Positions 1 to 6,721 of a DNA stretch of 13,611 bases are shown in pieces. The stretch lies in assembly GCA_002391075.1 (NCBI GenBank), contig DGRN01000019.1, positions 1 to 13,611 of the forward strand, written 5' to 3'. The notes below the pieces were generated by a model, which worked only from the letters and a program-made list of their open reading frames with translations, was not told the origin of the DNA and searched no databases. The position numbers and the translations under genes were made by a program. Position 1 is the stretch's first letter; each line of letters opens with the position of its first letter. The DNA comes from Candidatus Saccharibacteria bacterium UBA4387 (lineage in GTDB: Bacteria > Patescibacteriota > Saccharimonadia > Saccharimonadales > Saccharimonadaceae).

Positions 1-53
1 AAATATGGCTGCTCGAATTCGGCTTGCAGAATGGCTTTCCAGGATTCGTGCAT
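1..53 (-). CDS. ung: Uracil-DNA glycosylase, N-terminal fragment cut by window edge
   Basis: The start codon at 53-51 overlaps the tmk stop codon (TGATG), so the two genes are translationally coupled at the end of the tdk-tmk operon. The 17 complete codons visible read MHESWKAILQAEFEQPY, followed by the first two bases of a Phe/Leu codon. This matches the family 1 uracil-DNA glycosylase start, where a Trp, a Leu, several acidic residues and a QPYF motif precede the catalytic domain (E. coli Ung has WHDVLAEEKQQPYF). Family 1 enzymes excise uracil from DNA to begin base excision repair. None of the catalytic motifs lies inside the window, so the call rests on this short N-terminus plus the pathway context. 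It is the only plausible reading of an ATG placed on the tmk stop. Confidence 0.72.
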   Translation of the reverse strand, partial: MHESWKAILQAEFEQPY

Positions 54-673
54 CAGATATTCCAGAATTTTTTAAGCCGTTCGAAAACTTCGTCGGGTGT
101 GCCGCTGGTGTCGAAGGTAGGAATTTTGTAGTCTTTGGCGACCTTGAGGTAGGCGTCGTTGAGCTTTTTCTGGAACTCGCCATCCTTTGACTTGAAAAAT
201 TCTTCGCTGCGTTTGCCTTGCGAAATGAGGCGTTTGGCGCGCTCCTCGTCGGAAAGGGTTAAAATGACGATTTTGTCGGGCTTGAAATAGTGCTCCGGCA
301 TCAAGTCGTGATGGAGTTTGGCGATGAGTTGGCGGCTTACGCCGGTGCCGTAGCCTTCGTAGATGATGGTTGAGAGCCAGTTGCGCGTAATGATGACGAT
401 GTCGTTGTTTTTGAGGGCTGGCTCTGCGTAGCGCTTCCATTGTTCATAGCGATTGACGAGGTAAAGGAGGACACGCGTGTGTGGATCGATAGGGCTTTGC
501 TTGGTCGTGTAAAGCATCGTGTCGGCAATGCTGCGTAGGAATGGATCGTCGGAGTTGCTGGCGGATTCAGCGTATTGCACAACGTTTTTGCCCTGCGACT
601 TGAAATATTCGACAAGCTTAGCGGCCTGCGTGTCTTTGCCAGTAGCGTCTTGACCTTCAATGACTATGAACAT
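53..673 (-). CDS. tmk: Thymidylate kinase (dTMP kinase)
   Basis: A 206-aa cytosolic P-loop kinase, the usual length for dTMP kinase, which makes dTDP from dTMP and ATP. The Walker A motif is GQDATGKDT at residues 7-15, in the family's GxDxxGKxT form. The helix LVNRYEQWKRYAEPALKNND (72-91) and the segment ending IIYEGYG (103-109) follow the family pattern, and a LID-like SQGKRSEEF lies further on. Two conserved sites are altered. The DR motif before the substrate-binding helix reads TRNWLS (96-101), keeping Arg but not Asp, and the usual REPGGT loop reads AESASNSDDP. The start at 673 has an AAAGGAGAG SD just upstream. It lies 46 bp after tdk and overlaps ung, which supports a thymidylate role. 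A related deoxynucleoside monophosphate kinase is the alternative. Confidence 0.88.
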   Translation of the reverse strand: MFIVIEGQDATGKDTQAAKLVEYFKSQGKNVVQYAESASNSDDPFLRSIADTMLYTTKQSPIDPHTRVLLYLVNRYEQWKRYAEPALKNNDIVIITRNWLSTIIYEGYGTGVSRQLIAKLHHDLMPEHYFKPDKIVILTLSDEERAKRLISQGKRSEEFFKSKDGEFQKKLNDAYLKVAKDYKIPTFDTSGTPDEVFERLKKFWNI

Positions 674-719
674 AACTCTCCTTTATTTAAGTTTAACATT
701 TTGCGCAACTGGTGCGTAG

Positions 720-1307
720 TTAGTCTTCTTCGAGTAGTCGGAAATAGCAGGCCGGGCAAAGTGATTTGTATTTAATATCGCTGGTGCCGTCGTCGATAAG
801 GATGTCTGGCCCGTCATTGACGAGCTTGCCGTTTAGGAAGCGGCAATTGAGGGTGGCTTTGCGGCCGCAGTCGCAGATGGTCTTAATTTCTTCGATTTTG
901 TGCGCGATTTGAAGTAGGCGAGTTGCACCCTCGAAGCCTTTGTCGCTCAGGCGGAAGTTTAGACGAAGGCCGTAGCACATGACTGGTGTGTTAAGTTTGA
1001 TGACGACCTGCATTAGCTGGTCGGCTTGCTCTGGCGTGAGAAATTGCGCTTCGTCGACCAGGACACAAGCAACGTGAATGTAATCTTGTTGGATTTTTTC
1101 AAAAATGTTATCTTCGCGCGTGAAGCAGAAATCGGTTTTTCGCTCTGGTCCGATGCGGGTTAGTAGTTTGGTTCCGTTTTTTGTATCGGTTGCTGGTTTA
1201 ATAACGCAGACCTTCTGGCCGCGTTCTTCGTAATTGAATGCTACCTGCAAGAGCTGCATGGTTTTCCCGCAACCCATGGCGCCGTAGCGAAAATATAATT
1301 GTGGCAC
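720..1307 (-). CDS. tdk: Thymidine kinase, type II
   Basis: A 195-aa cytosolic enzyme that phosphorylates thymidine to dTMP, which would feed the adjacent tmk. It resembles E. coli TK: the N-terminus LYFRYGAMGCGKTMQLLQ carries the Walker A motif (GAMGCGKT, residues 9-16), followed by NYEERG. VLVDEAQFL (82-90) is Walker B plus the DEAQF motif. The lasso and zinc region follows, with CDCGRKATLNCR (145-156) and CPAC (184-187) as candidate zinc ligands. The start is GTG at 1307, chosen because AGGAGG lies at 1311-1316 and the next Met falls inside the P-loop. It is the first gene of the operon, behind an extended -10 element. TK dependence fits an organism that salvages deoxynucleosides; whether thyA or thyX exists elsewhere cannot be seen here. 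Confidence 0.93.
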   Translation of the reverse strand: MPQLYFRYGAMGCGKTMQLLQVAFNYEERGQKVCVIKPATDTKNGTKLLTRIGPERKTDFCFTREDNIFEKIQQDYIHVACVLVDEAQFLTPEQADQLMQVVIKLNTPVMCYGLRLNFRLSDKGFEGATRLLQIAHKIEEIKTICDCGRKATLNCRFLNGKLVNDGPDILIDDGTSDIKYKSLCPACYFRLLEED

Positions 1308-1324
1308 ACTCCTCCTTTGTTGCT

Positions 1325-1333
1325 ATTTTAGCA
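1325..1333 (-). promoter_or_regulatory. Extended -10 promoter of the tdk-tmk-ung operon
   Basis: On the minus strand the sequence reads TGC-TAAAAT, an extended -10 (TGnTAtAAT type). The -35 region at the 17-bp position is poor. The predicted start near 1318 leaves a leader of about 11 nt that begins almost at the AGGAGG site. Confidence 0.5.
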
Positions 1334-1406
1334 CGAAATATGGCAAAGGGCTTATGCGGAAAGTGTTGTCTGACGGTAGCAGTTTTTAAATGGCGCAGCT
1401 TTAGTA

Positions 1407-1415
1407 TGTTATCAT
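1407..1415 (+). promoter_or_regulatory. Extended -10 promoter of the first GT2 gene, predicted leaderless
   Basis: The sequence is TGT-TATCAT, a five-of-six match to the -10 hexamer with the TG extension. Only 7 nt separate it from the ATG at 1423, and there is no SD, so transcription should begin at or next to the start codon. No convincing -35 is present. Confidence 0.5.
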
Positions 1416-1422
1416 AATAGAT

Positions 1423-2559
1423 ATGAAGGTAAAGATCTCAGTTCTAGTTCCGATATATAATGTCGAGGAATATCTTCCCGAGTGCTTGGATAGCTTGATT
1501 GGGCAGACTCTGAAAGAGCTAGAAATAATTTGTATAAATGATGGCTCGACGGATAGTTGTCCTGATATTTTGAAAGAATATGCCGAAAAAGATTCGCGCA
1601 TTGTGATTATCAATAAGAAAAATTCTGGCTACGGCGATTCGATGAATAAGGGCCTCAAGAAGGCAACCGGCGAATATATTGGGATTGTGGAGTCGGATGA
1701 CTTTATGAGCGCGGACGGTTTTGAGAAGATGTATCGACTGGCCGAGAAGCATAAAGTCGAGGTAGTAAAAAGTAATTTTTACGAATACTTTACTGATAAG
1801 TATGACGACGTAGCAAAGCGTAATCTTTTCCGCAAAGATGATGTGAATCGCGTAGTTGATCCGCGCAAGGATCGTGCGGTTATTTACGAGCAGCCGAGTA
1901 TTTGGAGTGCAATTTATCGTCGCGATTTTCTTGAGCAGAATGATATTAAGTTTTTGCCGAGTCCGGGCGCATCGTATCAGGACGCGGGATTTAATTTTAA
2001 AGTCTGGGCTTGTGCGCGTAAGGCATATTTTACGGATGAGGCGTTCTTGCATTATCGTCAGGACAACCCGTCGTCGTCGATGAAAAGTAGCGGGAAGATT
2101 TTTGCCGTCAAGAATGAATATGACGAGGTGGAATCTTATCTCAAAAACCATAATTTGTACGAAGAGTATAAATATACGCTCGTAGCGATGCGCTTGAGCA
2201 GCTATGCGTGGAATATCAACCGTTTGACGAATAGCGCGGCGCGCGAGTTTATTCAGGAAGCGAAAAAAGATTATGCTCGCATGAAGGCGGAAGGCTTGTT
2301 CGATGAGGATAAGTTGGATGGCGTTGGTTTGCATAATGTGCGCCGAATGGAAAATTCGCATCCGGAAGCGTTCTTGAAGCTCCGTCCTTTCTTGTGTGGT
2401 CAACGTAACTTAAAAGCTAAAATTGCGGGTTTTGTGAAGAAGATAAGCCCTACATATAGAAGCTCGTCCGAGCTTGCAGCTTCCGTCGAAGAAGTACGCA
2501 GAAAACAGGAAGAAATTGAAGAGAAAGTGGATGCGATGCTCGAGGAGAAGAAAAAATGA
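1423..2559 (+). CDS. Family 2 glycosyltransferase (GT-A fold) with C-terminal coiled coil
   Basis: A 378-aa protein with a classical GT2 catalytic domain at the N-terminus. SVLVPIYNVEEYLPECLDSL (6-25) is followed by IICINDGSTD (35-44) for nucleotide-sugar binding and by the DXD-type metal site ESDDF (90-94). The later acidic motif SYQDAGF lies in the acceptor half. No membrane segment is evident, so it should act on the cytosolic face on a lipid- or protein-linked glycan. The last 35 residues are Glu/Lys-rich heptads ending in KKK and probably form a coiled coil for dimerisation or membrane association. It overlaps the second GT2 gene by 4 bp (ATGA), so the two are co-translated. The donor and acceptor sugars cannot be told from sequence; capsule, exopolysaccharide or surface-protein glycosylation are all possible. 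Confidence 0.88.
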   Translation: MKVKISVLVPIYNVEEYLPECLDSLIGQTLKELEIICINDGSTDSCPDILKEYAEKDSRIVIINKKNSGYGDSMNKGLKKATGEYIGIVESDDFMSADGFEKMYRLAEKHKVEVVKSNFYEYFTDKYDDVAKRNLFRKDDVNRVVDPRKDRAVIYEQPSIWSAIYRRDFLEQNDIKFLPSPGASYQDAGFNFKVWACARKAYFTDEAFLHYRQDNPSSSMKSSGKIFAVKNEYDEVESYLKNHNLYEEYKYTLVAMRLSSYAWNINRLTNSAAREFIQEAKKDYARMKAEGLFDEDKLDGVGLHNVRRMENSHPEAFLKLRPFLCGQRNLKAKIAGFVKKISPTYRSSSELAASVEEVRRKQEEIEEKVDAMLEEKKK

Positions 2560-3656
2560 GCGCAAAAGTCTCTGTAATAGTAGCGATTTACAATGTTGAA
2601 AAATATTTAAAACGTTGTTTGACGAGCTTAGCTAATCAGTCCATGGAAGATATTGAGATTATCTGCGTAAATGATGGCTCGAAAGACAAGAGTGTAGATA
2701 TTGTAAAGGACTTTACGAAGAAAGATAAGCGTTTTGTGCTGGTTGATAAAGAGAATGGGGGCTTGTCCTCGGCGCGAAATGCGGGTTTGGAAAAGGTTCG
2801 TACGAAGTATGTCATGTTTTGTGATGGCGACGACTTTTACAGTCCGACAATGTGCGAGGAAATGTTTGATATGATTGAGCGCGACCAGAGCGATCTTTGT
2901 GCTTGTATGGCGAATATTATTTACGAGGCGCATGAGGAGCTGAAAGGAAGCGATGATCGCTACTACACGCTGAAATATGTTGGCAAAAAATATGTGCACG
3001 AATGCGCGATGTTGAATACTGATGTGTCGGCTTGGGATAAGATATTCCGCATGGATATTATTAATAAGTATAATATTCGTTTTCCTGACGGTTTGAACAA
3101 CGAGGATTTCTACTTCTTCAACGCATACGCTTGCGTAAGTCGCACGATTACGTTTTTGTATAGGCGCCTGTATAATTATGTGCGTCGCGAGGGTTCGATT
3201 ATGTCGAATAATTTTAAGGCGGAAAAGTGCTCGATGGATCATATGCTAGTGGTTGAAAGGTTGTTTGATTTCTATAAAGAGCGCGGCTTCTTGCAAAAGC
3301 ATAAAAACTTGTTTTGGCGACAGTGGCTTGACGGCTATTGGTTCAGCTTGCGTTCTTCGCACAAAAAGTTTCATGATGATATAAGGAAGGCTGGTGCGGA
3401 ATTTTTGAGTAGTCATTTAGCTGAGAATAAGCCTGATGATGCTGGCTTGCTTAGAGATTTGGAATGTGTTGCCGGGAAACGCTTTATTTATCGTGCGCGG
3501 CGCAAGGCAAAAGATATTTTTGGTCGCGGGTATGTTAATATAAACGCGTTGTTTCGTCGCAATAAATATCTGACGGATGTCACTCGTGATATTTCGATGA
3601 GGAGCGATGCGCTTTTGTTGAAATTGCAAGTATTGGAGAGTAAGGGCAAGAAATAA
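2556..3656 (+). CDS. Family 2 glycosyltransferase (GT-A fold), second of a tandem pair
   Basis: A 366-aa protein with the same GT2 layout as its upstream neighbour: SVIVAIYNVEKYLKRCLTSL (6-25), IICVNDGSKD (35-44), NGGLSSARNAGLE (67-79) and the metal site CDGDDF (89-94). NNEDFYF is the late acidic motif expected near the catalytic base. The N-terminal 60 residues of the two proteins line up almost position for position, so they probably arose by duplication and then diverged in the acceptor half. The C-terminus is basic and lacks the long coiled coil of the first protein. The pair probably adds successive sugars to one surface glycan, which is inferred from the overlap. The gene ends one base before a strong hairpin. 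Confidence 0.88.
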   Translation: MSAKVSVIVAIYNVEKYLKRCLTSLANQSMEDIEIICVNDGSKDKSVDIVKDFTKKDKRFVLVDKENGGLSSARNAGLEKVRTKYVMFCDGDDFYSPTMCEEMFDMIERDQSDLCACMANIIYEAHEELKGSDDRYYTLKYVGKKYVHECAMLNTDVSAWDKIFRMDIINKYNIRFPDGLNNEDFYFFNAYACVSRTITFLYRRLYNYVRREGSIMSNNFKAEKCSMDHMLVVERLFDFYKERGFLQKHKNLFWRQWLDGYWFSLRSSHKKFHDDIRKAGAEFLSSHLAENKPDDAGLLRDLECVAGKRFIYRARRKAKDIFGRGYVNINALFRRNKYLTDVTRDISMRSDALLLKLQVLESKGKK

Positions 3657-3657
3657 A

Positions 3658-3685
3658 CCCCCCCTTCGCGAAGGGGGGGATTTTT
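3658..3685. terminator. Bidirectional terminator between the GT2 pair and hisS
   Basis: Seven C, then TTCGCGAA, then seven G form a perfect 22-nt palindrome (3658-3679), followed by ATTTTT on the plus strand and by TTTATTT on the minus strand. It serves both convergent transcripts. The hisS stop codon (3686-3684) overlaps the T tract. Confidence 0.93.
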
Positions 3686-4991
3686 AGAATTGGCGCTTGC
3701 TTTTTTCGCCAGTAGTGAGATTTTTGATTTCCACTTCTCTGCTGGCGGATTCTTGGTCGCCGATGACGATAGCGAAGCGCGCGAGTTTGGCTGCGCGGTT
3801 GAGACGGGCACCGAGTTTGCGCGTGTCGAAGTCGATATCGACTTTAAAGTTTTCGGCGCGGAGTGTTGCGGCGACGGTCATGGCGAATGGGATTTCGTTT
3901 TCGCTCATCGGTAAGATGCAATAATCTAGCGGAACGCTTTCGGCCTGCTCTTTTGCGAGCAACTTATATTCGTTCAGGACGAAGAATAGGCGCGTGAGGC
4001 CGATGCTGCCGCCGACGCCCGGGAATTTTTGCTCGGTGAAGTTGCTGGCGAGGTTTTCGTAGCGACCGCCGGAGCTGATGCTGCCGATTTCGCGGTAATC
4101 CTGTAGAAAAGTCTCAAAAACAGTGCCGGTGTAATAGTCCAGCCCGCGAATAATCATGAGGTCGATGGTGACTTTGTCGGTCATTTCTGGCTTAGCGCTA
4201 AGAATGCTGAAGACTTGCTTTAGCTCGTCGAGGCCTTCGCGGACATCTTCGAGCTTGCCGCTCAGAATTTCAGTTAGTTTCGCCTCAACGGTATCATAAT
4301 CGCCTTTGGTAAACATGAAAGCGACGATTTTGGCGACTGTTTCTTCGGAAAGGTCAAGTTCTCGTAGCGCAGCTTCGGATTTTTCTTGCGGAACTTTTTC
4401 GGCATGGTCGATGATGTTTGCGATTTCGCCGCTTTGTGCCTCTGCTCCAATCGTAGCTAGAAAACCGGCTAAGACTTTGCGGTTGCTGATGCGAATGAGC
4501 ATTTTTGGCAGATTGAAAGTTGCTAGCGCATCGTAAATACAGGCGATAACTTTGGCGTCGTAGGCGATGGGTAGCTTTTCGCGCCCGATAATGTCGCAGT
4601 CGCACTGATAGAATTCGCGGAAGCGGCCGCGTTGAGCGCGTTCTCCGCGGAAGTTTCGGTTGATTTGGGTGACCTGGAACGGGAAAGCTAAGTCGTTGTT
4701 GTGCTCGACGACGTAGCGAGCCAGAGGGACGGTGTGGTCGAAGCGTAAAGCCTGATCGGCAGAGTCGGCGCTCTCGGCGGTTTTGCTGACCATATAGATT
4801 TGCTTTTCGGTGTCGCCACCGGCTTTAGCTAGCAGGATGTCGGCGCGCTCGATAAAAGGCGTTTCGATATTCAGGAAGCCGTAATGGTGATATACGTCGC
4901 TAATATTTTGCTTGAGCTGGTCAAAAACGGCCTGCTCGGTTGGTAGGAGTTCTTGCATGCCAGAAAGTGGCGACGTATTATATTTTTTCAT
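3684..4991 (-). CDS. hisS: Histidyl-tRNA synthetase
   Basis: A 435-aa class II aminoacyl-tRNA synthetase that charges tRNA-His in the cytosol. MKKYNTSPLSGMQELLP is the usual HisRS beginning (G-x-x-D/E-LLP). RFDHTVPLARYV (83-94) and motif 2, FRGERAQRGRFREFYQCD (114-131), follow. The histidine-specific signatures are RGLDYYTGTVFE (HisA) and SSGGRYENL (HisB), then motif 3, GVGGSIGLTRLFF. The C-terminal anticodon-binding domain is present (DFDTRKLGARLNRAAK), and the length is normal for the bacterial form. The reading frame stays open upstream to 5126, but that extension lacks family similarity and crosses a terminator, so the start is at 4991. No SD precedes it, and TATAAT ends only 6 nt before the ATG, which points to leaderless translation. 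Confidence 0.96.
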   Translation of the reverse strand: MKKYNTSPLSGMQELLPTEQAVFDQLKQNISDVYHHYGFLNIETPFIERADILLAKAGGDTEKQIYMVSKTAESADSADQALRFDHTVPLARYVVEHNNDLAFPFQVTQINRNFRGERAQRGRFREFYQCDCDIIGREKLPIAYDAKVIACIYDALATFNLPKMLIRISNRKVLAGFLATIGAEAQSGEIANIIDHAEKVPQEKSEAALRELDLSEETVAKIVAFMFTKGDYDTVEAKLTEILSGKLEDVREGLDELKQVFSILSAKPEMTDKVTIDLMIIRGLDYYTGTVFETFLQDYREIGSISSGGRYENLASNFTEQKFPGVGGSIGLTRLFFVLNEYKLLAKEQAESVPLDYCILPMSENEIPFAMTVAATLRAENFKVDIDFDTRKLGARLNRAAKLARFAIVIGDQESASREVEIKNLTTGEKSKRQF

Positions 4992-4997
4992 AAATAT

Positions 4998-5006
4998 ATT
5001 ATAACA
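4998..5006 (-). promoter_or_regulatory. Extended -10 promoter of hisS, predicted leaderless
   Basis: The minus strand reads TGT-TATAAT, a perfect hexamer with the TG extension, followed by ATATTT and the hisS ATG. The expected transcription start is the A of the start codon or next to it. There is no SD and no clear -35. Confidence 0.65.
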
Positions 5007-5019
5007 TAATTTTGGCAAG

Positions 5020-5047
5020 AAAAATGCCGCACGAAGGGGTGTGCGGC
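5020..5047 (-). terminator. Terminator of the HD-GYP gene
   Basis: On the minus strand GCCGCAC pairs with GTGCGGC (5041-5047 with 5026-5032) around an 8-nt loop, followed by five T. It lies 15 bp after the HD-GYP stop codon and just ahead of the hisS promoter, so the two genes are separate transcription units. Confidence 0.88.
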
Positions 5048-5061
5048 GAATCCAGTAAGGG

Positions 5062-5778
5062 TTATGCGATTTGGGCCATTTTGCGGGTATTGTCGATGTT
5101 TTCGGTGCAGCCGCCTCCGAAATCATTCGAGGCGCGCAGAATGCCTTTTTGTACGATGCTCATGAAGGCCTCGACGACATCTGCGAAAAACTGCGTGCCG
5201 GCACCTGTGCGGATTTGCTCGACGGCCATTTCGAAATTCATGCGTTCGCGGTAGGGGCGATCGGAATACATGGCGTCGAATGCGTCGGCGACGGCGATAA
5301 TTTGCGCAACGCGCGGGACACTGTTGGCTCTTAATCCATATGGGTAGCCTTTACCGTCTGGCCTTTCGTGATGGAAGGCGGCGGCCTGAGCTAGTTCGGG
5401 CGCGGATTTGATGCCTTTGAGTGCTTCATATCCACGGATAGGATGTTCGCGAATTGCTTTGCAATCTTGACGACTGAGACGTCCGTTTTTAAAGAGGACG
5501 TGCTTAGATATGGTGGTTTTGCCTATGTCGTGCAGCAAGGCGGCATAGTAATAGCGTTCGGTGATTTCTTCGCTGTAGCCGAGTTCAATGGTGAGGAGCT
5601 TAGTGTAATGTGCTACGCGAAAAGAATGGCTATTTGTATAGCTGTCGCTTGCGTCGACGAGGTGTGCGAAGGCGGCGGTGATTTCGCGGACGAGTTTACA
5701 GTTGCAAACATCTCCGTAATGTAGCGCCTCTTCGCGGGGCGATATAACTGGTTCCTCTGGGTTTTCGCTAGGGGTCAT
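5062..5778 (-). CDS. HD-GYP domain protein, possible cyclic-di-GMP phosphodiesterase
   Basis: A 238-aa protein that is almost entirely an HD-GYP domain, without signal peptide, membrane segment or receiver domain, so it should be cytosolic. The metal-binding framework is complete: HSFRVAHYT (51-59), LLHDIGK with the HD pair at 83-84, EHP with H112, then HHERPDGKGYPYGL (136-149) with the adjacent histidines and the GYP signature. VADAFDAM (163-170) and DRPYR follow. HD-GYP proteins of known activity hydrolyse c-di-GMP or related cyclic dinucleotides, but this is an inference here, as is the substrate. The C-terminal tail FGGGCTENIDNTRKMAQIA is unlike the family. The start at 5778 is preceded by GGAGGTG at a rather long 12-13 nt spacing. 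It is monocistronic, with its own promoter, leader of about 80 nt and terminator. Confidence 0.88.
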   Translation of the reverse strand: MTPSENPEEPVISPREEALHYGDVCNCKLVREITAAFAHLVDASDSYTNSHSFRVAHYTKLLTIELGYSEEITERYYYAALLHDIGKTTISKHVLFKNGRLSRQDCKAIREHPIRGYEALKGIKSAPELAQAAAFHHERPDGKGYPYGLRANSVPRVAQIIAVADAFDAMYSDRPYRERMNFEMAVEQIRTGAGTQFFADVVEAFMSIVQKGILRASNDFGGGCTENIDNTRKMAQIA

Positions 5779-5865
5779 TGAGATTTTAACACCTCCGGTA
5801 AGATAGATTCCCGTTACTGGTAAATGTGCAACCGCTTCTGCTTATTTTTTGAGCGGATAAATGAT

Positions 5866-5893
5866 ATTTTACTATTATTCTGCGATAAGTCAA
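5866..5893 (-). promoter_or_regulatory. Sigma70-type promoter of the HD-GYP gene
   Basis: The minus strand has TTGACT (5893-5888), a 16-bp spacer and TAAAAT (5871-5866). Transcription from about 5859 would give a leader of about 80 nt. It is divergent from the tRNA promoter, whose -35 region lies about 15 bp away. Confidence 0.6.
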
Positions 5894-5906
5894 GGTTGTT
5901 TGGGGT

Positions 5907-5935
5907 TTGCGCTTTGTCTGAATCTGTGCTAAAAT
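5907..5935 (+). promoter_or_regulatory. Promoter of tRNA-Phe
   Basis: TGC-TAAAAT (5927-5935) is an extended -10, with a weak -35 (TTGCGC, 5907-5912) at 17 bp. It lies 12 bp before the first base of the tRNA, leaving a short 5' leader for RNase P. Confidence 0.55.
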
Positions 5936-5947
5936 GGTCGTATTGGC

Positions 5948-6023
5948 GGCTCTGTAGCTCAGTTGGTAGAGCAGAGGCCTGAAGAGCCTTGTGTCGTTGG
6001 TTCAAGTCCGACCGGAGCCACCA
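5948..6023 (+). tRNA. tRNA-Phe (anticodon GAA)
   Basis: A 76-nt cloverleaf folds cleanly. The acceptor stem is GGCTCTG with CGGAGCC, containing one U-G pair. The D arm is GCTC-AGTTGGTA-GAGC. The anticodon stem GAGGC/GCCTT encloses the loop CTGAAGA with GAA at positions 34-36. A 5-nt variable loop and the T arm GTTGG-TTCAAGT-CCGAC follow. The discriminator base is A and the CCA end is encoded (6021-6023). It stands alone, with promoter and terminator on either side, and shows no sign of serving as an integration site: the 3' end is not duplicated nearby. Confidence 0.97.
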
Positions 6024-6037
6024 TATCGATGTTTTAA

Positions 6038-6062
6038 GGATGTCTGCGAGACATTCTTTTTT
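6038..6062 (+). terminator. Terminator of tRNA-Phe
   Basis: GGATGTCT pairs with AGACATTC (one G-T pair) around a GCG loop, followed by six T (6057-6062). Confidence 0.9.
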
Positions 6063-6075
6063 GTTGTTCGTGCAG

Positions 6076-6105
6076 AAAAATAGCCCACAGTCGAAACTGT
6101 GGGCT
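6076..6105 (-). terminator. Terminator of the 203-aa membrane protein gene
   Basis: On the minus strand a 9-bp perfect stem, AGCCCACAG with CTGTGGGCT, encloses a 6-nt loop and is followed by ATTTTT. It begins 4 bp after the stop codon. It lies head-to-head with the tRNA terminator, so the two convergent units are insulated. Confidence 0.92.
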
Positions 6106-6109
6106 GGAG

Positions 6110-6721
6110 CTACTTGAAGTGCCACATGATTTTTGAAATCAGGCGACCTAAGGGGCCGGATTTGCTCGTATTGCTGGCGTGAGGCCTGCTCAAGTATGCT
6201 CTGAATGCGCCTTCGGCAAATTCGCCGGTGTCGAGGCATTTCGGCGAATGCTCGCCGACGTCATCTTGGCTTATGCCGGGTATGAAGGCACTATAGTGTC
6301 CCTGGTTGTAGCTAGCGGGCGTATGCCCATTGCCGAACGGGTGACTGTAGGTGCCTGTGCCATCTTGGCCTTGCTCGAGTGGATCGTTGGGGTCGCCGGC
6401 GTATCGGTAGGGGCGCTCTGACTTCGGCGAAAGTGGGCTGTTGGCGCCGCTGCCGCCTGAATTGTAGGGTTTGCCGGGATGATTCCCAAAGCCGCTGTGA
6501 AAACCGAGGGGGTCTGCATTAAAAGCGTCGCCCTTTTCGTCATTATCCCACACGGAGAAGACGACGTTTTTCAGTTTTTCGGCTTTTTCGTTTATTCCAC
6601 GAAGGTGATCCTTGGTGGCCGACGCGAAGGCGTAGGCGACTTCCGACTGGTTTTGAGTTGCGATGAAAAGCATCGTAACAACGACAAATAGCATGAATGC
6701 AAGAGGTACGTAAGCCATCAT
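6110..6721 (-). CDS. Single-pass membrane protein of unknown function
   Basis: I do not recognise this 203-aa protein. Residues 4-21 (VPLAFMLFVVVTMLFIA region) form one hydrophobic segment with no clear signal-peptidase site, so it is probably an N-terminal anchor. A short helical stretch follows (about 30-60, with KDHLRGINEKAEKLKN). The middle (about 60-150) is low-complexity, rich in Gly, Pro, Ser, Asn and Tyr (GSGANSPLSPKSERPYRYAG) and probably disordered. The last 15 residues, ending LGRLISKIMWHFK, could form a basic amphipathic helix. Two cysteines are absent as a pair: only one, C172-region (KCLD), is seen. Start: two adjacent ATG codons follow a strong AAGGAGGTG site at 7 or 10 nt. It has its own strong promoter and terminator, so it is a deliberate, separately expressed gene. 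The membrane orientation is uncertain. Confidence 0.8.
   Translation of the reverse strand: MMAYVPLAFMLFVVVTMLFIATQNQSEVAYAFASATKDHLRGINEKAEKLKNVVFSVWDNDEKGDAFNADPLGFHSGFGNHPGKPYNSGGSGANSPLSPKSERPYRYAGDPNDPLEQGQDGTGTYSHPFGNGHTPASYNQGHYSAFIPGISQDDVGEHSPKCLDTGEFAEGAFRAYLSRPHASNTSKSGPLGRLISKIMWHFK

Noticed and set aside
1519..2403. A 294-aa antisense frame under the first GT2 gene
   Set aside because: It is rich in Ile, Arg, His and Phe with no recognisable motif, while the plus strand codes a full GT2 domain. The openness follows from the codon use of the sense gene.
2628..3242. A 204-aa antisense frame under the second GT2 gene
   Set aside because: Same reason: a shadow of strong sense coding, with no SD or promoter.
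3658..3679. GC-rich palindrome as an insertion or recombination site
   Set aside because: Its place between two convergent genes, with T tracts on both sides, is fully explained by a bidirectional terminator.
4992..5126. N-terminal extension of hisS by 45 residues
   Set aside because: It would cross the HD-GYP terminator and the hisS promoter, and HisRS proteins begin at the MKKYNTSPLSGMQELLP segment.
5779..5859. A c-di-GMP riboswitch in the HD-GYP leader
   Set aside because: Neither the GEMM-I core nor its tetraloop/receptor pattern is visible; only a 5-bp CCGCT/AGCGG stem is seen.
6020..6110. tRNA-Phe as an attachment site for an integrated element
   Set aside because: No repeat of the tRNA 3' end, integrase or foreign-looking gene lies nearby.
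5814..6239. A 141-aa minus-strand frame containing WLRSDLNQRHKALQASALP
   Set aside because: It is the antisense of tRNA-Phe and its flanks. This peptide is a well-known spurious translation of tRNA genes, and it crosses two terminators.
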